Of a stretch of 64,000 nucleotides of DNA, positions 54,234 through 63,981 are shown piece after piece. Within the stretch, counting starts at the first letter, position 1. Each line of letters starts with the position of its first letter. Both the position numbers and the translations under genes were made by a program. Origin of the DNA: an uncultured Clostridia bacterium (lineage in GTDB: Bacteria > Bacillota > Clostridia > Christensenellales > Borkfalkiaceae); contig CASESJ010000002.1 of NCBI GenBank assembly GCA_949290575.1, positions 105,662-169,661 of the forward strand, read 5' to 3'. Below the pieces are notes generated by a model. It was given only the letters and a program-made list of their open reading frames with translations, searched no databases and had not been told where the DNA came from.

Positions 54234-56777
54234 ATGGCTAAAAAACAGACCAGCCCCGAACTTACCGAGGAATTTGTCAAGACCCTCGCAATGACCAAAA
54301 TGCTCGACGTCGAAGTGGACGAAGAGCTCAAAAAATCATTCATAGCCTACGCAATGGCGGTCAACGTATCGCGCGCCATTCCCGACGTGCGCGACGGACT
54401 TAAGCCCGTTCACCGCAGAATACTCTATTCGATGCACGAACTCGGGCTGTATTCGGATAAAGCCTTCCGTAAATGCGCGCGTATAGTCGGCGACTGCCTC
54501 GGTAAATATCACCCCCACGGCGACAGCTCGGTATATGACGCGCTCGTCAGACTTGCGCAGGACTTCACAATAAATATGCCCCTCGTAGAGGGACACGGCA
54601 ACTTCGGCTCTGTCGACGGCGACCCCGCCGCGGCAATGAGATATACCGAAGCCCGCCTTTCAAAAATTTCAGCCGAAATGCTGCGCGACCTCGATAAGGA
54701 GACGGTGGACTTCTATCCCACGTTCGACGATACGGGAATGCAGCCCACGGTGCTTCCCTCGCGCTTCCCCAATATGCTTGTAAACGGCTCAGACGGCATT
54801 GCGGTCGGCATGGCGACCAACATACCGCCCCACAACCTCGGCGAGGTTGTGGACGGCGTCTGCGCAATGATAGACAATCCCGATATCGACGTCGACGAGC
54901 TCATGAATTACATTCCCGCCCCCGACTTCCCTACGGGCGCGATGATAATGGGCAGAAGCGGCATAAGAAAGGCTTACAGAACGGGACGCGGCTCTATAAT
55001 AATCCGCTCCCGCTGCGAGATTGAAGATTACCAGAGCGGCAACCAGACCAGAACGAGAATTATAGTCACGGAAATACCCTATCAGGTCAACAAGGCAAAG
55101 CTTATCGAAAGCATAGCCGACCTCGTCAAGGATAAGAAGATAGAGGGCATTTCGGATATCCGCGAAGAGAGCGACCGCGACGGCATGAGAATTGTCATAG
55201 AGGTCAAGAAGGATGCCAACGCGCAGGTTGTTTTAAATCTTTTATATAAGCATACAAACCTTCAGATTTCTGACGGACTTATAATGCTCGCGCTCGTCGA
55301 CGGCACGCCAAAGATACTCAATCTCAAGGAATTCATCTATTATTACCTCGAACATCAGAAGGACATAATAGTCCGCCGCACAAAGTACGACCTTGCAAAG
55401 ACGGAAGAGCGCGCGCATATCCTGCGCGGACTTGTAATAGCTCAGGCGTCGATAGACGAAGTAGTCGAAGTGTGCAAAAACGCTGTGGACAAGAACGACT
55501 GCGTGCAGAAGCTCACGGCTAACTTCGAGCTGGACGAGCGTCAGGCTACGGCGGTTGCCGAGTTAAGACTGTACAGACTGTCCCACCTCGAAGTTGATAA
55601 ACTCAACGAAGAACTCGCCTCGCTGGAGGCGGCAATAGCCGATTACAAGGACATTCTCGCCAACGAGAGCCGCGTACTCGACATAATAAAGACCGACCTG
55701 CAGGAAATCAAGCGCAAGTACCCGTCGGAGAGAAAGACGGAGATTGCGGTAGACTACGGCGACATAGAGGACGCCGACCTCATTCCCGAGGAACAGGTGG
55801 TAATTTCTCTTACGCATTCTGGCTATATCAAGCGACTGCCCATAGCCGAGTATAAGGCTCAGCACCGCGGCGGAATGGGCGTAACGGCGCATAGACCTAA
55901 GGAGGAGGACTTTGTCGAGAGCATGTTCGTCTGCTCGTCTCACGACGACATATTGCTGTTCTCAAGCCTCGGCAAGGTATACTCGGTAAAGGGCTATCAC
56001 ATACCCGAAGCCGCCCGCACGGCGCGCGGCAGGGCGATTGTAAACATAGTTCAGATAGCGCAGGACGAAAAGATTAACGCGCTCATTCCCGTAAGAGCGG
56101 ATGCCGAAGGATATATCGCATTCGCAACGCGAAAGGGACAGATTAAAAAGACAAAGGTAGAGGAATTCGCCCGTATCAATCGCAACGGCAAGATAGCCAT
56201 CAAGCTCAACGAGGGCGACGAACTCATCTCCGTGCAGTTCACAACTGGCAACGACGAAATAATGATTGCCTCGCGCGGCGGCAAGTGCATCAGGTTCTCC
56301 GAAAGCGATATCCGTCCGATGGGCAGAGATACCGCAGGCGTTCGCGCAATGACGCTCGACGGCGAGGAGGACGGGCTTGTCGATATGCTCGTAATAGACC
56401 CCGCAAAAGACATTCTCACCGTTGCGGCAAACGGCTACGGCAAGCGTTCGAGGCTGGAAGATTACCGCCTGCAGGGCAGAGCCGGCAAGGGCATAAAGGC
56501 GGGCGTGTTCAACGAAGTTACGGGCAGCCTCGTCAATCTCAAGCAGGTCACCGACGAAGACGATATCATGATTATCTCCGACGGCGGCACGATAATCAGA
56601 ATGCATTGCTCGGATATAAGCACGATAGGCAGAGCCACAAAGGGCGTGCGCCTTATGCGTCTCAAGGACGGCAAGGTTGCAACCGTGGCGGTTACCGAGC
56701 GCGACGACGAGGTCGAAACGCAGGCTCCCGAAGAGACTGTCTCAGAGGACGTCGCAGAAACATCCGAAGAGGAATAA
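54234..56777 (+). CDS. gyrA: DNA gyrase subunit A
   Basis: GyrA breaks and rejoins DNA in gyrase. The 847 aa product has [19 protein letters not shown], the quinolone-determining [19 protein letters not shown] with Ser and Asp at the two main resistance positions (so apparently the sensitive form), the catalytic tyrosine in [11 protein letters not shown] near residue 135, the coiled-coil gate, and the C-terminal pinwheel with a GyrA box ([10 protein letters not shown]). An acidic tail ends the protein. AAGGAGG precedes the ATG. Confidence 0.96.
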   Translation: MAKKQTSPELTEEFVKTLAMTKMLDVEVDEELKKSFIAYAMAVNVSRAIPDVRDGLKPVHRRILYSMHELGLYSDKAFRKCARIVGDCLGKYHPHGDSSVYDALVRLAQDFTINMPLVEGHGNFGSVDGDPAAAMRYTEARLSKISAEMLRDLDKETVDFYPTFDDTGMQPTVLPSRFPNMLVNGSDGIAVGMATNIPPHNLGEVVDGVCAMIDNPDIDVDELMNYIPAPDFPTGAMIMGRSGIRKAYRTGRGSIIIRSRCEIEDYQSGNQTRTRIIVTEIPYQVNKAKLIESIADLVKDKKIEGISDIREESDRDGMRIVIEVKKDANAQVVLNLLYKHTNLQISDGLIMLALVDGTPKILNLKEFIYYYLEHQKDIIVRRTKYDLAKTEERAHILRGLVIAQASIDEVVEVCKNAVDKNDCVQKLTANFELDERQATAVAELRLYRLSHLEVDKLNEELASLEAAIADYKDILANESRVLDIIKTDLQEIKRKYPSERKTEIAVDYGDIEDADLIPEEQVVISLTHSGYIKRLPIAEYKAQHRGGMGVTAHRPKEEDFVESMFVCSSHDDILLFSSLGKVYSVKGYHIPEAARTARGRAIVNIVQIAQDEKINALIPVRADAEGYIAFATRKGQIKKTKVEEFARINRNGKIAIKLNEGDELISVQFTTGNDEIMIASRGGKCIRFSESDIRPMGRDTAGVRAMTLDGEEDGLVDMLVIDPAKDILTVAANGYGKRSRLEDYRLQGRAGKGIKAGVFNEVTGSLVNLKQVTDEDDIMIISDGGTIIRMHCSDISTIGRATKGVRLMRLKDGKVATVAVTERDDEVETQAPEETVSEDVAETSEEE

Positions 56778-56792
56778 TTGCATAACAGCTTT

Positions 56793-56831
56793 AAACAAGC
56801 CTTCCGCACCGCGCGGAAGGCTTGTTTTTTT
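56793..56831 (+). terminator. Terminator after gyrA
   Basis: A perfect 15 bp stem (56793-56807 with 56813-56827) is followed by TTTTTTT. Between here and 57058 I see no gene and no fold I can name. Confidence 0.95.
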
Positions 56832-57058
56832 ATGCCTTTTATGATAAAACTGTCTCTTGTCCGTACGGCTGGTTTTGCTCATTCTTGTTTTAATCTATGT
56901 TGCTTTTTTAAAGTCCGGGCGAAACGCCAAATAATTCTGCGCGGAGACCGGCATTTCGGCGACAGCTCGCCGACGGCAGGTTAAGATAAAGATGGTTGGA
57001 GCGTATATATGCCTGCGCGAACGCGATTATGTATTAATCGGATAAGTATAAAATATAA

Positions 57059-57087
57059 GCCGCGCCCTGCCATAAGCAGGGCGCGGC
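57059..57087 (-). terminator. Terminator after the P-type ATPase gene
   Basis: A perfect 12 bp stem (57059-57070 with 57076-57087) is followed on the minus strand by TTATATTTTA, about 40 nt after the ATPase stop. Confidence 0.8.
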
Positions 57088-57129
57088 GTCTTAATATTTA
57101 ATGAGATATCGTAGAAATCAATGGTTGGC

Positions 57130-60060
57130 TTATTGGGGCGTCTTCGACCGCTCGATTTCGAGCACCTGAGGCTTCTTGCCCGTCGAGGAGGGAAGAAGTA
57201 TCTGCATGAGTTTTATGAGGCTGTTGGACAGCGGGAACGCCGCCTCGATAGCCACGGCAAGGATGAGCAGTTTTGTGTAGTCCCAGGTGAGCGACGACCA
57301 GTTGGGGTAGAGCATATCGGCGAGCGTAGGCACGCACAGCGCGATTGCGGTTACGGCGACCATTGAGGCGAAGAGCACAAGTCTGTAGCCGTTGAAGGGC
57401 TGGCATACGCGGTAGAGCATTACGAGACCCGAGAAGGTGAGGGCCATCATGCACATGGGCACATAGTACGCAGCGTACGCCGCCTGATTGAACGCGTACA
57501 CTATGTACATAGCCATAACGCAGCAGATCATAAGTAGCGCGCCGGGAATACTTCGGCTCATAACGTGGGTAATGAACTTGCCCTGCACGCGCTCTTTGTT
57601 GGGCTGAAGGGAGAGCATGAATGAAGGAATGCCGATCACGCAGACTTCAAGAAGGAGCATATTGCTCGGCATGAACAGGTAGGGCTGCTGAAGGATAACC
57701 ATGCAGATAACCGCGAGTATTGCGGTGAACAGCGTCTTCATCAGGTAGAGCGAGGAGGAGTTTTTGATATTGTTGATAACTCTTCTACCCTCGCCCACGA
57801 CCTTGGGCATGGAGGCAAAGTTATTGTCCATAAGCACGAGGTGGCTGACGTTTCTCGCTGCCTCGCTGCCCGAGGCAACGGATATGGCGCAGTCGGCTTC
57901 CTTAAGAGCGAGAATGTCGTTTACGCCGTCGCCCGTCATTGCGACTGTGTTGCCCTCGCTCTTTATCGAGCGCACCAGCACGGCTTTCTGTTCGGGCGTG
58001 ACGCGACCGAATACGGTATATTTGTTTGCAATGCTCTCAACTTCCTTGTCGTTGAGCCCTTCGAGCGAGATGAATTTATCTGCGTTTTCAATGCCCGCAC
58101 GCTTGGCTACTTCCGAAACGGTGACGGGGTTGTCGCCCGAAATTACCTTTACGGCGACGTCGTTCTGCCTGAACCATTTAATGGTGTCAACGGCGTCCTC
58201 GCGTATGTTGTCGGCAATGGAAATTATTGCTACGGGCTTTAAAAGCGCGGGCAGCTTGTCGCCGACTATGGGGGTGGAGGAGTGCGCAAGCACTATAACT
58301 CTCAGACCCATCTGGGCATATTGTTTTACAATTCTGTCAACCTTTGCGGGCATGGGCTTGAGTACGAACTCGGGCGCGCCCATGCAGAACGTGCCTACGT
58401 CTTCGAAGGTAACGGCAGAAAGTTTTCTCTTTGAGGAGAAGGGTATCTTGGTTACGGGCGAAAGTGCGTCGCTGTGCCCGAAGTGATTGTTTAGCGCGAT
58501 GGACGTCTGGTTGTTGTCGTCGAGCGAGGCGAGCATGCTGCCCATAATGTCGTTCAGCGAGTAGTCGCCCACAGTGTTTAAAATGACGCAGTCGGCAACT
58601 CTCATTCTGCCGTCTGTGATAGTGCCCGTCTTGTCGAGGCACAGAACGTTTACCCTTGCAAGCATTTCAAGAGAGTATAAGTCCTGAACGAGAGTATTGT
58701 TCTTTGCGAGTCTCAGAACGCCGACGGCGAGAGCCATCGAGGTGAGCAGCATCATGCCCGAGGGTATCATGCCTATGACGACCGTACAGGTGCGCTGAAT
58801 GGCGTTGTTGATTTCCTTGCTGAAGATATAATCGAAAGCGGTGGAGGTGCTTGCGTCGAAGGCTGCGTTGTACGTTACGAAGAACATGCCTATTGCAATG
58901 GGTATTATGAGCACTGCAACCGCCTTTATTATCATTTTAGTCGAGTTCATCAGCTCGGAGTTGGGTCTGCGGTATTTTTTAGCCTTTGCGGTGAGCTTTT
59001 CAAGGTAAGTTTCCCTGCCCACCTTTTCAACTCTGAATTTGCCGCTGCCCGAGGCAATGAAGCTGCCCGCATAGAGTATGTCGCCGGGTCCTTTTTTGAT
59101 GGCAATGCTCTCGCCGGTCAGCAGGCTTTCGTTTACCTCGACCTGACCTTCGGCTAAAATGCAGTCGGCGGGCACCTGATTGCCGAGCTCCAGAATAATG
59201 ATGTCGTCGAGCACGATTTCGGAGGACGGAATTTCAACCACTTCGCCGTCCCGCACGGCTTTACAGGTTGCCGACGCCATAATGGAGAGTTTATCTATGG
59301 AAATTTTAGAGCGTATTTCCTGAATTACGCCTATTATTATGTTCGCCGAAGTTATAATAATTACGAGGTAGTTGGTCCAGCCTGTAGTGCCCGCAATCAG
59401 CAGAGCGATGAACGCGCACAGACACAGTAGGTTGAAGAACGTGCAGACGTTGCCCACGATAATACTCGTGTACGACTTGGAATATTTTTTATTTGTGTCG
59501 TTGAAGAGGAACTGCGTAAACCTCTTTTCCACCTGTTTGGGCGTAAGACCCTTGTCTAAATCGGGCGAAAATCTCTCAACCTTGGAATTAATCTGTTTTT
59601 TCGGATGACGCTTGAAGTAGCGTACAATCTTATCCTTGTTGAAGTCTTCGCCCTCTTTGAACCTGAACGAGGTGTCGCGCGCGGAACTGCTCTGCGCAGG
59701 CTCGTCGTCCTCTGGCAGAGAGTAGGAGTAAGTCTTCTTTTCTGCGCTCTCCGCGCTGTCGGCGGCAACGCTCTCGCTCTTTTCTGCCTGGCTGTCGGCG
59801 GCAGACACCGTCTTTTCGTTCTCGGAAACTGCGGCTGTCTTCGTCTCGTCTGCCGCGGCGCGCGGTCTGGAATAAGACCTCTTTCTGGGCGCGGGGGCGG
59901 GCGGCGTCGCAGTGTCGACTGCGGGCTGACTTTCGTCTGCCACGGCTGCGTCTGCGGCGGCAAGCTCCTCCTCAGGCTGAGCGGAAGTTTTTTCTTCTAC
60001 GTCCTCAGCGGCGTTTTCGGGCTGCTGCGACTTTGTTGATTTAAAGTAGATTTTGCTCAT
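57130..60060 (-). CDS. Cation-translocating P-type ATPase with long disordered N-terminus
   Basis: This 976 aa membrane pump has an unusual N-terminal 130 residues rich in Ala, Glu and Ser with a basic patch (APRKRSYSRPRAA). The core follows: TGES in the actuator domain near 314, the phosphorylation motif LDKTGT near 474, MTGDGVND near 712, and about ten helices. TM4 reads MIPSGM, not the CPx of heavy-metal pumps, and resembles the Exp7/CtpE-type group, some of which move calcium. The ion is not certain. AAAGGA precedes the ATG. It has its own promoter and terminator. Confidence 0.88.
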   Translation of the reverse strand: MSKIYFKSTKSQQPENAAEDVEEKTSAQPEEELAAADAAVADESQPAVDTATPPAPAPRKRSYSRPRAAADETKTAAVSENEKTVSAADSQAEKSESVAADSAESAEKKTYSYSLPEDDEPAQSSSARDTSFRFKEGEDFNKDKIVRYFKRHPKKQINSKVERFSPDLDKGLTPKQVEKRFTQFLFNDTNKKYSKSYTSIIVGNVCTFFNLLCLCAFIALLIAGTTGWTNYLVIIITSANIIIGVIQEIRSKISIDKLSIMASATCKAVRDGEVVEIPSSEIVLDDIIILELGNQVPADCILAEGQVEVNESLLTGESIAIKKGPGDILYAGSFIASGSGKFRVEKVGRETYLEKLTAKAKKYRRPNSELMNSTKMIIKAVAVLIIPIAIGMFFVTYNAAFDASTSTAFDYIFSKEINNAIQRTCTVVIGMIPSGMMLLTSMALAVGVLRLAKNNTLVQDLYSLEMLARVNVLCLDKTGTITDGRMRVADCVILNTVGDYSLNDIMGSMLASLDDNNQTSIALNNHFGHSDALSPVTKIPFSSKRKLSAVTFEDVGTFCMGAPEFVLKPMPAKVDRIVKQYAQMGLRVIVLAHSSTPIVGDKLPALLKPVAIISIADNIREDAVDTIKWFRQNDVAVKVISGDNPVTVSEVAKRAGIENADKFISLEGLNDKEVESIANKYTVFGRVTPEQKAVLVRSIKSEGNTVAMTGDGVNDILALKEADCAISVASGSEAARNVSHLVLMDNNFASMPKVVGEGRRVINNIKNSSSLYLMKTLFTAILAVICMVILQQPYLFMPSNMLLLEVCVIGIPSFMLSLQPNKERVQGKFITHVMSRSIPGALLMICCVMAMYIVYAFNQAAYAAYYVPMCMMALTFSGLVMLYRVCQPFNGYRLVLFASMVAVTAIALCVPTLADMLYPNWSSLTWDYTKLLILAVAIEAAFPLSNSLIKLMQILLPSSTGKKPQVLEIERSKTPQ

Positions 60061-60113
60061 TTCTTTTCCTTTATATCGTAAAAGATTTTCAGGTTAAAAA
60101 CAACTTTACAATA

Positions 60114-60142
60114 AGTATATCATAACCGCTGCATTTTTTCAA
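60114..60142 (-). promoter_or_regulatory. Promoter of the P-type ATPase gene
   Basis: On the minus strand TTGAAA (60142-60137) and TATACT (60119-60114) are 17 nt apart. Confidence 0.7.
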
Positions 60143-60161
60143 TTAAATAATTGCATTTCAT

Positions 60162-60190
60162 TTGCAATAAACGTTTTTTTGGCGTATAAT
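60162..60190 (+). promoter_or_regulatory. Promoter of serS
   Basis: TTGCAA (60162-60167) and TATAAT (60185-60190) are 17 nt apart. The leader is about 34 nt, too short for a T-box, and contains AAGGTAA before the ATG. Confidence 0.72.
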
Positions 60191-60230
60191 GTTTGCAAGC
60201 TTACAAATTTAAGGTAAAAGTGGTAATTTT

Positions 60231-61523
60231 ATGATAGACATCAATCTTTTAAGGACAAATCCCGAGCTTGTAAAGGAGAATATAAAGAAGAAGTTTCAGG
60301 ATAAAAAACTTCCGCTCGTGGACGAGATACTTGCTCTCGACGAGCGTCGCCGCGCTCTTCAGCAGGAGGGCGACACCCGCCGTGCGGAGCGCAACAGTTA
60401 CGCAAAGCAGATAGGCGCGCTCATGCGCGAGGGCAAGAAGGAAGAGGGCGAAAAGGTCAAGGAGCTCTCAAAGCTCAACAACGAGCGTATCGCCCAGATA
60501 GAGGCTGAAACTGTCGAAGTTGAAACCGAGCTCAAAAAGCGCATGATGGCTATACCCAACATCATAGCCGACGATGTGCCCATAGGCAAGGACGACAGCT
60601 GCAACGTGCAGTGGAACACCTACCTCGAGGCGAAGGAAAAGCCCTTTGAAGTGCCCTATCATCTCGACATACTCGAAAAACTCGGCGGTATCGACCTTGA
60701 CAGCGCGCGCAGAACGAGCGGCAACGGTTTTTACTATCTCGTCGGCGACGTTGCAAGACTGCACTCTGCGGTTCTGACGTACGCCCGCGACTTTATGATA
60801 GATAAAGGCTTCACATATTGCATACCTCCCTTCATGATAAGGAGCGACGTCGTATCGGGCGTCATGTCCTTCGAGGAGATGGAGGGCATGATGTACAAGA
60901 TAGAGGGCGAAGATCTGTACCTCATCGGCACGAGCGAACACTCTATGATAGGTCGTTTCATGAACACCGTCATACCCGAGGGCGACCTGCCCCTGACGCT
61001 CACGTCATATTCGCCCTGCTTCCGCAAGGAAAAGGGAGCTCACGGCATAGAAGAGCGCGGCATATACCGCATACATCAGTTCGAAAAGCAGGAGATGATA
61101 GTCATCTGCAAGCCCGAAGAGAGCGAAGCTTGGTATGAAAAGATGTGGTCGTATACGGTAGAGCTCTTCGTATCTATGGGCATACCCGTGCGCACTCTCG
61201 TGTGCTGCTCGGGCGACCTTGCAGACCTCAAATACCGCAGCCTCGACGTCGAGGCGTGGAGCCCCCGCCGCAAGGGCTATTTCGAAGTGGGAAGTTGCTC
61301 CAACCTCACCGACGCTCAGGCGAGAAGACTTGGCATAAGATACAAGGACAGTGCGACGGGCAAGAACGTGTTTGCGCACACCCTCAACAATACTGTTGTA
61401 GCCCCTCCCAGAATGCTCATTGCCTTCCTTGAAAACCACCTGCAGGAAGACGGCTCCGTGTTCATTCCCGAAGTGCTCAGAAAGTATATGGGCGGCAAGG
61501 ATAAGATAGTCCCCAAAAAGTAA
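60231..61523 (+). CDS. serS: Seryl-tRNA synthetase
   Basis: SerRS charges tRNA-Ser. The 430 aa product has the N-terminal antiparallel coiled coil (about 25-105), class II motif 2 (CFRKEKGAHGIEERGIYRIH near 265), the serine-site TSEHSM, and motif 3 (NNTVVAPPRMLIAFLENH near 390). Its length is typical. It is not regulated by a visible T-box. Confidence 0.97.
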   Translation: MIDINLLRTNPELVKENIKKKFQDKKLPLVDEILALDERRRALQQEGDTRRAERNSYAKQIGALMREGKKEEGEKVKELSKLNNERIAQIEAETVEVETELKKRMMAIPNIIADDVPIGKDDSCNVQWNTYLEAKEKPFEVPYHLDILEKLGGIDLDSARRTSGNGFYYLVGDVARLHSAVLTYARDFMIDKGFTYCIPPFMIRSDVVSGVMSFEEMEGMMYKIEGEDLYLIGTSEHSMIGRFMNTVIPEGDLPLTLTSYSPCFRKEKGAHGIEERGIYRIHQFEKQEMIVICKPEESEAWYEKMWSYTVELFVSMGIPVRTLVCCSGDLADLKYRSLDVEAWSPRRKGYFEVGSCSNLTDAQARRLGIRYKDSATGKNVFAHTLNNTVVAPPRMLIAFLENHLQEDGSVFIPEVLRKYMGGKDKIVPKK

Positions 61524-61543
61524 TTGAGTTAAAAATTTTGTAA

Positions 61544-61582
61544 AGCCGCCGCGCGTTTAAAAAACGTGCGGCGGCTGTTTTA
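61544..61582 (+). terminator. Terminator after serS
   Basis: A 15 bp stem (61544-61558 with 61562-61576, one G-U pair) with a 3-A loop is followed by GTTTTAA. Confidence 0.88.
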
Positions 61583-61632
61583 ATCCGACGTCAGCCGATT
61601 TGCGCGTATTTTCAAATTGCTCCGCGCAAAGG

Positions 61633-61661
61633 TTGCTAAAACGTGCGCGGTCTGCTATAAT
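61633..61661 (+). promoter_or_regulatory. Sigma-A promoter of the exonuclease gene, near-leaderless
   Basis: TTGCTA (61633-61638) and TATAAT (61656-61661) are 17 nt apart. The predicted start at 61668 is one base before the ATG at 61669. Confidence 0.68.
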
Positions 61662-61668
61662 TTATTAT

Positions 61669-62622
61669 ATGAATTTAGTCTTTTTCGATATCGAGTGCGC
61701 AAGCGTGCATAAAACGATAGCAAAAATCTGCGCATTCGGCTACGTCATCTGCGACGAAAAATTCAATATAATCGAAAAGCGCGACATACTCATAAATCCC
61801 AAGGGCGGGTTTCATCTGACCGACAGAAGGGGAGAGCACGGGTTAGAGCTTCCGTACGACTACGGCGAGTTCAAAAAGCAGCCGCCCTTTACGGATATCT
61901 ATCCCTTCATAAAGGAGCTTTTAGAGGACAAGAACAACCTTGTCTTCGGTCACGCCATTTTAAACGACGTAAAGTATCTCGACCTTGAGACGGGCAGGTT
62001 CAATCTTCCGCCCTTCAACTTCGAGTTTTCCGACAGTCAGATAATGTATATGACGGCGGTAGGCGATTTTTCGCGTCAGTTCGGTCTGGAGTACATAACG
62101 TCCGACCTCAACGTCGAGTTCACTCCCCACCGCGCAGCGGACGACGCCTATGCCACGATGAAGATAGTCGAGGAGCTTTGCACAAGGTACAAAACCGACG
62201 TCTTCGGTCTGGAGCGCGCCCTCGGCATGCGCCGCGGAAAAATTTCGGGACACAGCGTAATAAAGCCGACTTCCGAGGCGTTCGAACGCTACGAAAGGGA
62301 GCGCAACGCCGCGCGCGAGAGGCGCAGCCGCAACCGCGAAGAATTCTATATTTACTTAAGCCGCAGGCGCAAGAAAAAGAGCGGAAAGCTCTTTGGCGAA
62401 GTATTCACATTCTCGAGGCTCATCGAGGACGACATAGATGTATCCAAAGAGCTTGTGGGAGCGATTTACGAGCAGGGCGGCACATATTCGCAGAAGCTTG
62501 AAAACTGCACCCTATATGTCTGCGAAGAGGATGACGAGACGGTGCGCACAAAGAATGCAAGACAGCTGCACGACATGAAAGTAATCAGCCTTGCGCAGCT
62601 CAAGAGTATGCTCTATGATTGA
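61669..62622 (+). CDS. DnaQ-type 3'-5' exonuclease with BRCT-like C-terminus
   Basis: This 317 aa protein has the three exonuclease motifs of the DEDDh family: DIE at residues 7-9 in VFFDIECAS, the central HAILNDVKYLD, and HRAADDAYAT. A basic stretch (about 205-245) leads to a C-terminal segment, GAIYEQGGTYSQKLENCTLY, then KNARQLHDMKVISLAQLKSML, which has the hydrophobic pattern of a BRCT domain. The ATG at 61669 is set by motif position and the promoter; no ribosome site exists. It overlaps the next gene by eight bases. It may proofread or process DNA ends; a role on RNA is possible. Confidence 0.82.
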   Translation: MNLVFFDIECASVHKTIAKICAFGYVICDEKFNIIEKRDILINPKGGFHLTDRRGEHGLELPYDYGEFKKQPPFTDIYPFIKELLEDKNNLVFGHAILNDVKYLDLETGRFNLPPFNFEFSDSQIMYMTAVGDFSRQFGLEYITSDLNVEFTPHRAADDAYATMKIVEELCTRYKTDVFGLERALGMRRGKISGHSVIKPTSEAFERYERERNAARERRSRNREEFYIYLSRRRKKKSGKLFGEVFTFSRLIEDDIDVSKELVGAIYEQGGTYSQKLENCTLYVCEEDDETVRTKNARQLHDMKVISLAQLKSMLYD

Positions 62623-63889
62623 TTTACCTGAAGAGTTTGTATCGCGTATGCGGGAAGAGTTGGGCGACGGAGCGGATGAGTTCTTCGCCTCATACAGCCG
62701 ACCGCCGTATAAAGGCGTGCGCGTAAACACCTTGAAGACTGACGTGCAGTCGTTCAAAGAGCTGAAATTATTTGATTTGCAGCCCGTCCCGTGGGAGAGC
62801 AACGGTTTTTACGTCGACGACGAAAAGCCGGGCAAAAACGTCTTTCACGCGGCGGGGCTTTACTATGTTCAGGAGCCATCGGCTATGTGCGCCGCACCTC
62901 TGCTTGAGGTGAAGGGCGGCGAACGAGTGCTCGATTTGTGCTCTGCCCCCGGCGGAAAGGGCACGCAGATGGCACAGGCAATGCGCGGCGAGGGCATAAT
63001 TTTTCTCAACGAAATCAACTTTTCGCGCGCTAAAATTCTCTCGCGCAACGTTGAAAGGCTGGGGATAACCAATGCCGTCGTGACCTGCGCCGAACCTCGC
63101 AGACTTGCGGAAATTTTTGAAAGTTACTTCGATAAAATTCTTGTCGACGCGCCCTGCTCTGGCGAGGGAATGTTCCGCAAACAGCCCGAGGCTATAGCCG
63201 AATGGAGCGTGCAGAACGTTCATTCCTGCGCTGAAAGACAGTCTAAAATATTGGACAGCGCGGCGCATATGCTCGCAGGCGGCGGTAGTTTGGTCTATTC
63301 TACCTGCACGTTCTCCCGCGAGGAGGACGAGGAGCAGGTGCGCAGATTTCTCTCAGAACATCCCGAATTTACTCTCGTTTCAGAGCGCAGAATTTTCCCT
63401 CACACAGAAAAAGGAGAGGGACACTACGCCGCACTCATGAAAAAGAGCGGGGACGAAAGGCGGGATATGCGTATTTTAAAGCCGAGGGCGGATAAAAAAG
63501 CCGTCGCGGCCGCACACGACTTCTTTTTGAAAAAACTTAAATTTATTCCAAAAAACATTCATGCAGTCGGCAATACTTTTTACAGTCTGCCCGACGGAAT
63601 GCCCGATATCCCCGTGCAGACGCTGCGCGCGGGCATCTGCCTCGGCGAGGCAGTCGGGGGCAGGTTCGAGCCTGACCACGCGCTCGCAATGTGCCTTTCT
63701 CCCGCAACCGCGGACTGCGTTGAGGTTGACGAGACTGCCGCGCTCAGATATCTGAGCGGCGAAACCTTTGTCTGCGACGACGCGCTCTCGGGCTGGAATG
63801 TAGTTACTTTTAAGGGCTTTCCTCTCGGCTGGTGCAAATGCGTCAACGGTATAGCTAAAAACCACCTGCCCAAGGGCATAAGAATATAA
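62615..63889 (+). CDS. RsmF-like rRNA cytosine-C5 methyltransferase (NOL1/NOP2/Sun family)
   Basis: This 424 aa enzyme should form m5C in rRNA. It has the N-terminal RsmF segment (PPYKGVRVNTLK), the SAM loop SAPGGKGTQMAQAM near residue 110, the two catalytic cysteine motifs VDAPCSGEGMFRK near 180 and YSTCTFSREEDE near 230, and a C-terminal ferredoxin/PUA-like RNA-binding half (about 290-424). The ATG at 62615 overlaps the exonuclease stop, so the two genes are coupled. Confidence 0.92.
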   Translation: MIDLPEEFVSRMREELGDGADEFFASYSRPPYKGVRVNTLKTDVQSFKELKLFDLQPVPWESNGFYVDDEKPGKNVFHAAGLYYVQEPSAMCAAPLLEVKGGERVLDLCSAPGGKGTQMAQAMRGEGIIFLNEINFSRAKILSRNVERLGITNAVVTCAEPRRLAEIFESYFDKILVDAPCSGEGMFRKQPEAIAEWSVQNVHSCAERQSKILDSAAHMLAGGGSLVYSTCTFSREEDEEQVRRFLSEHPEFTLVSERRIFPHTEKGEGHYAALMKKSGDERRDMRILKPRADKKAVAAAHDFFLKKLKFIPKNIHAVGNTFYSLPDGMPDIPVQTLRAGICLGEAVGGRFEPDHALAMCLSPATADCVEVDETAALRYLSGETFVCDDALSGWNVVTFKGFPLGWCKCVNGIAKNHLPKGIRI

Positions 63890-63896
63890 TTTCCGT

Positions 63897-63928
63897 CTTT
63901 ATTTTCCGCCCTGCGGCGAAAAATAAAG
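63897..63928. terminator. Possible bidirectional terminator after the RsmF-like gene
   Basis: A 14 bp stem with one mismatch (63897-63910 with 63915-63928) has T-rich and A-rich outer arms, as in terminators shared by convergent genes. Confidence 0.55.
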
Positions 63929-63945
63929 GATTGTCATAAGTGGTA

Positions 63946-63981
63946 AATACAATATTTATATAAAATACAATGTTTATATAA
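63946..63981. repeat. 18 bp AT-rich tandem duplication near window end
   Basis: 63946-63963 and 63964-63981 match at 17 of 18 positions. The end of the window after 63982 holds nothing I can assign. Confidence 0.8.

Noticed and set aside
54480..54560. Quinolone-resistance changes in GyrA
   Set aside because: The [10 protein letters not shown] segment keeps Ser and Asp at the two main resistance positions.
60191..60230. T-box riboswitch upstream of serS
   Set aside because: The leader is only about 34 nt after a good promoter and lacks any T-box motif.
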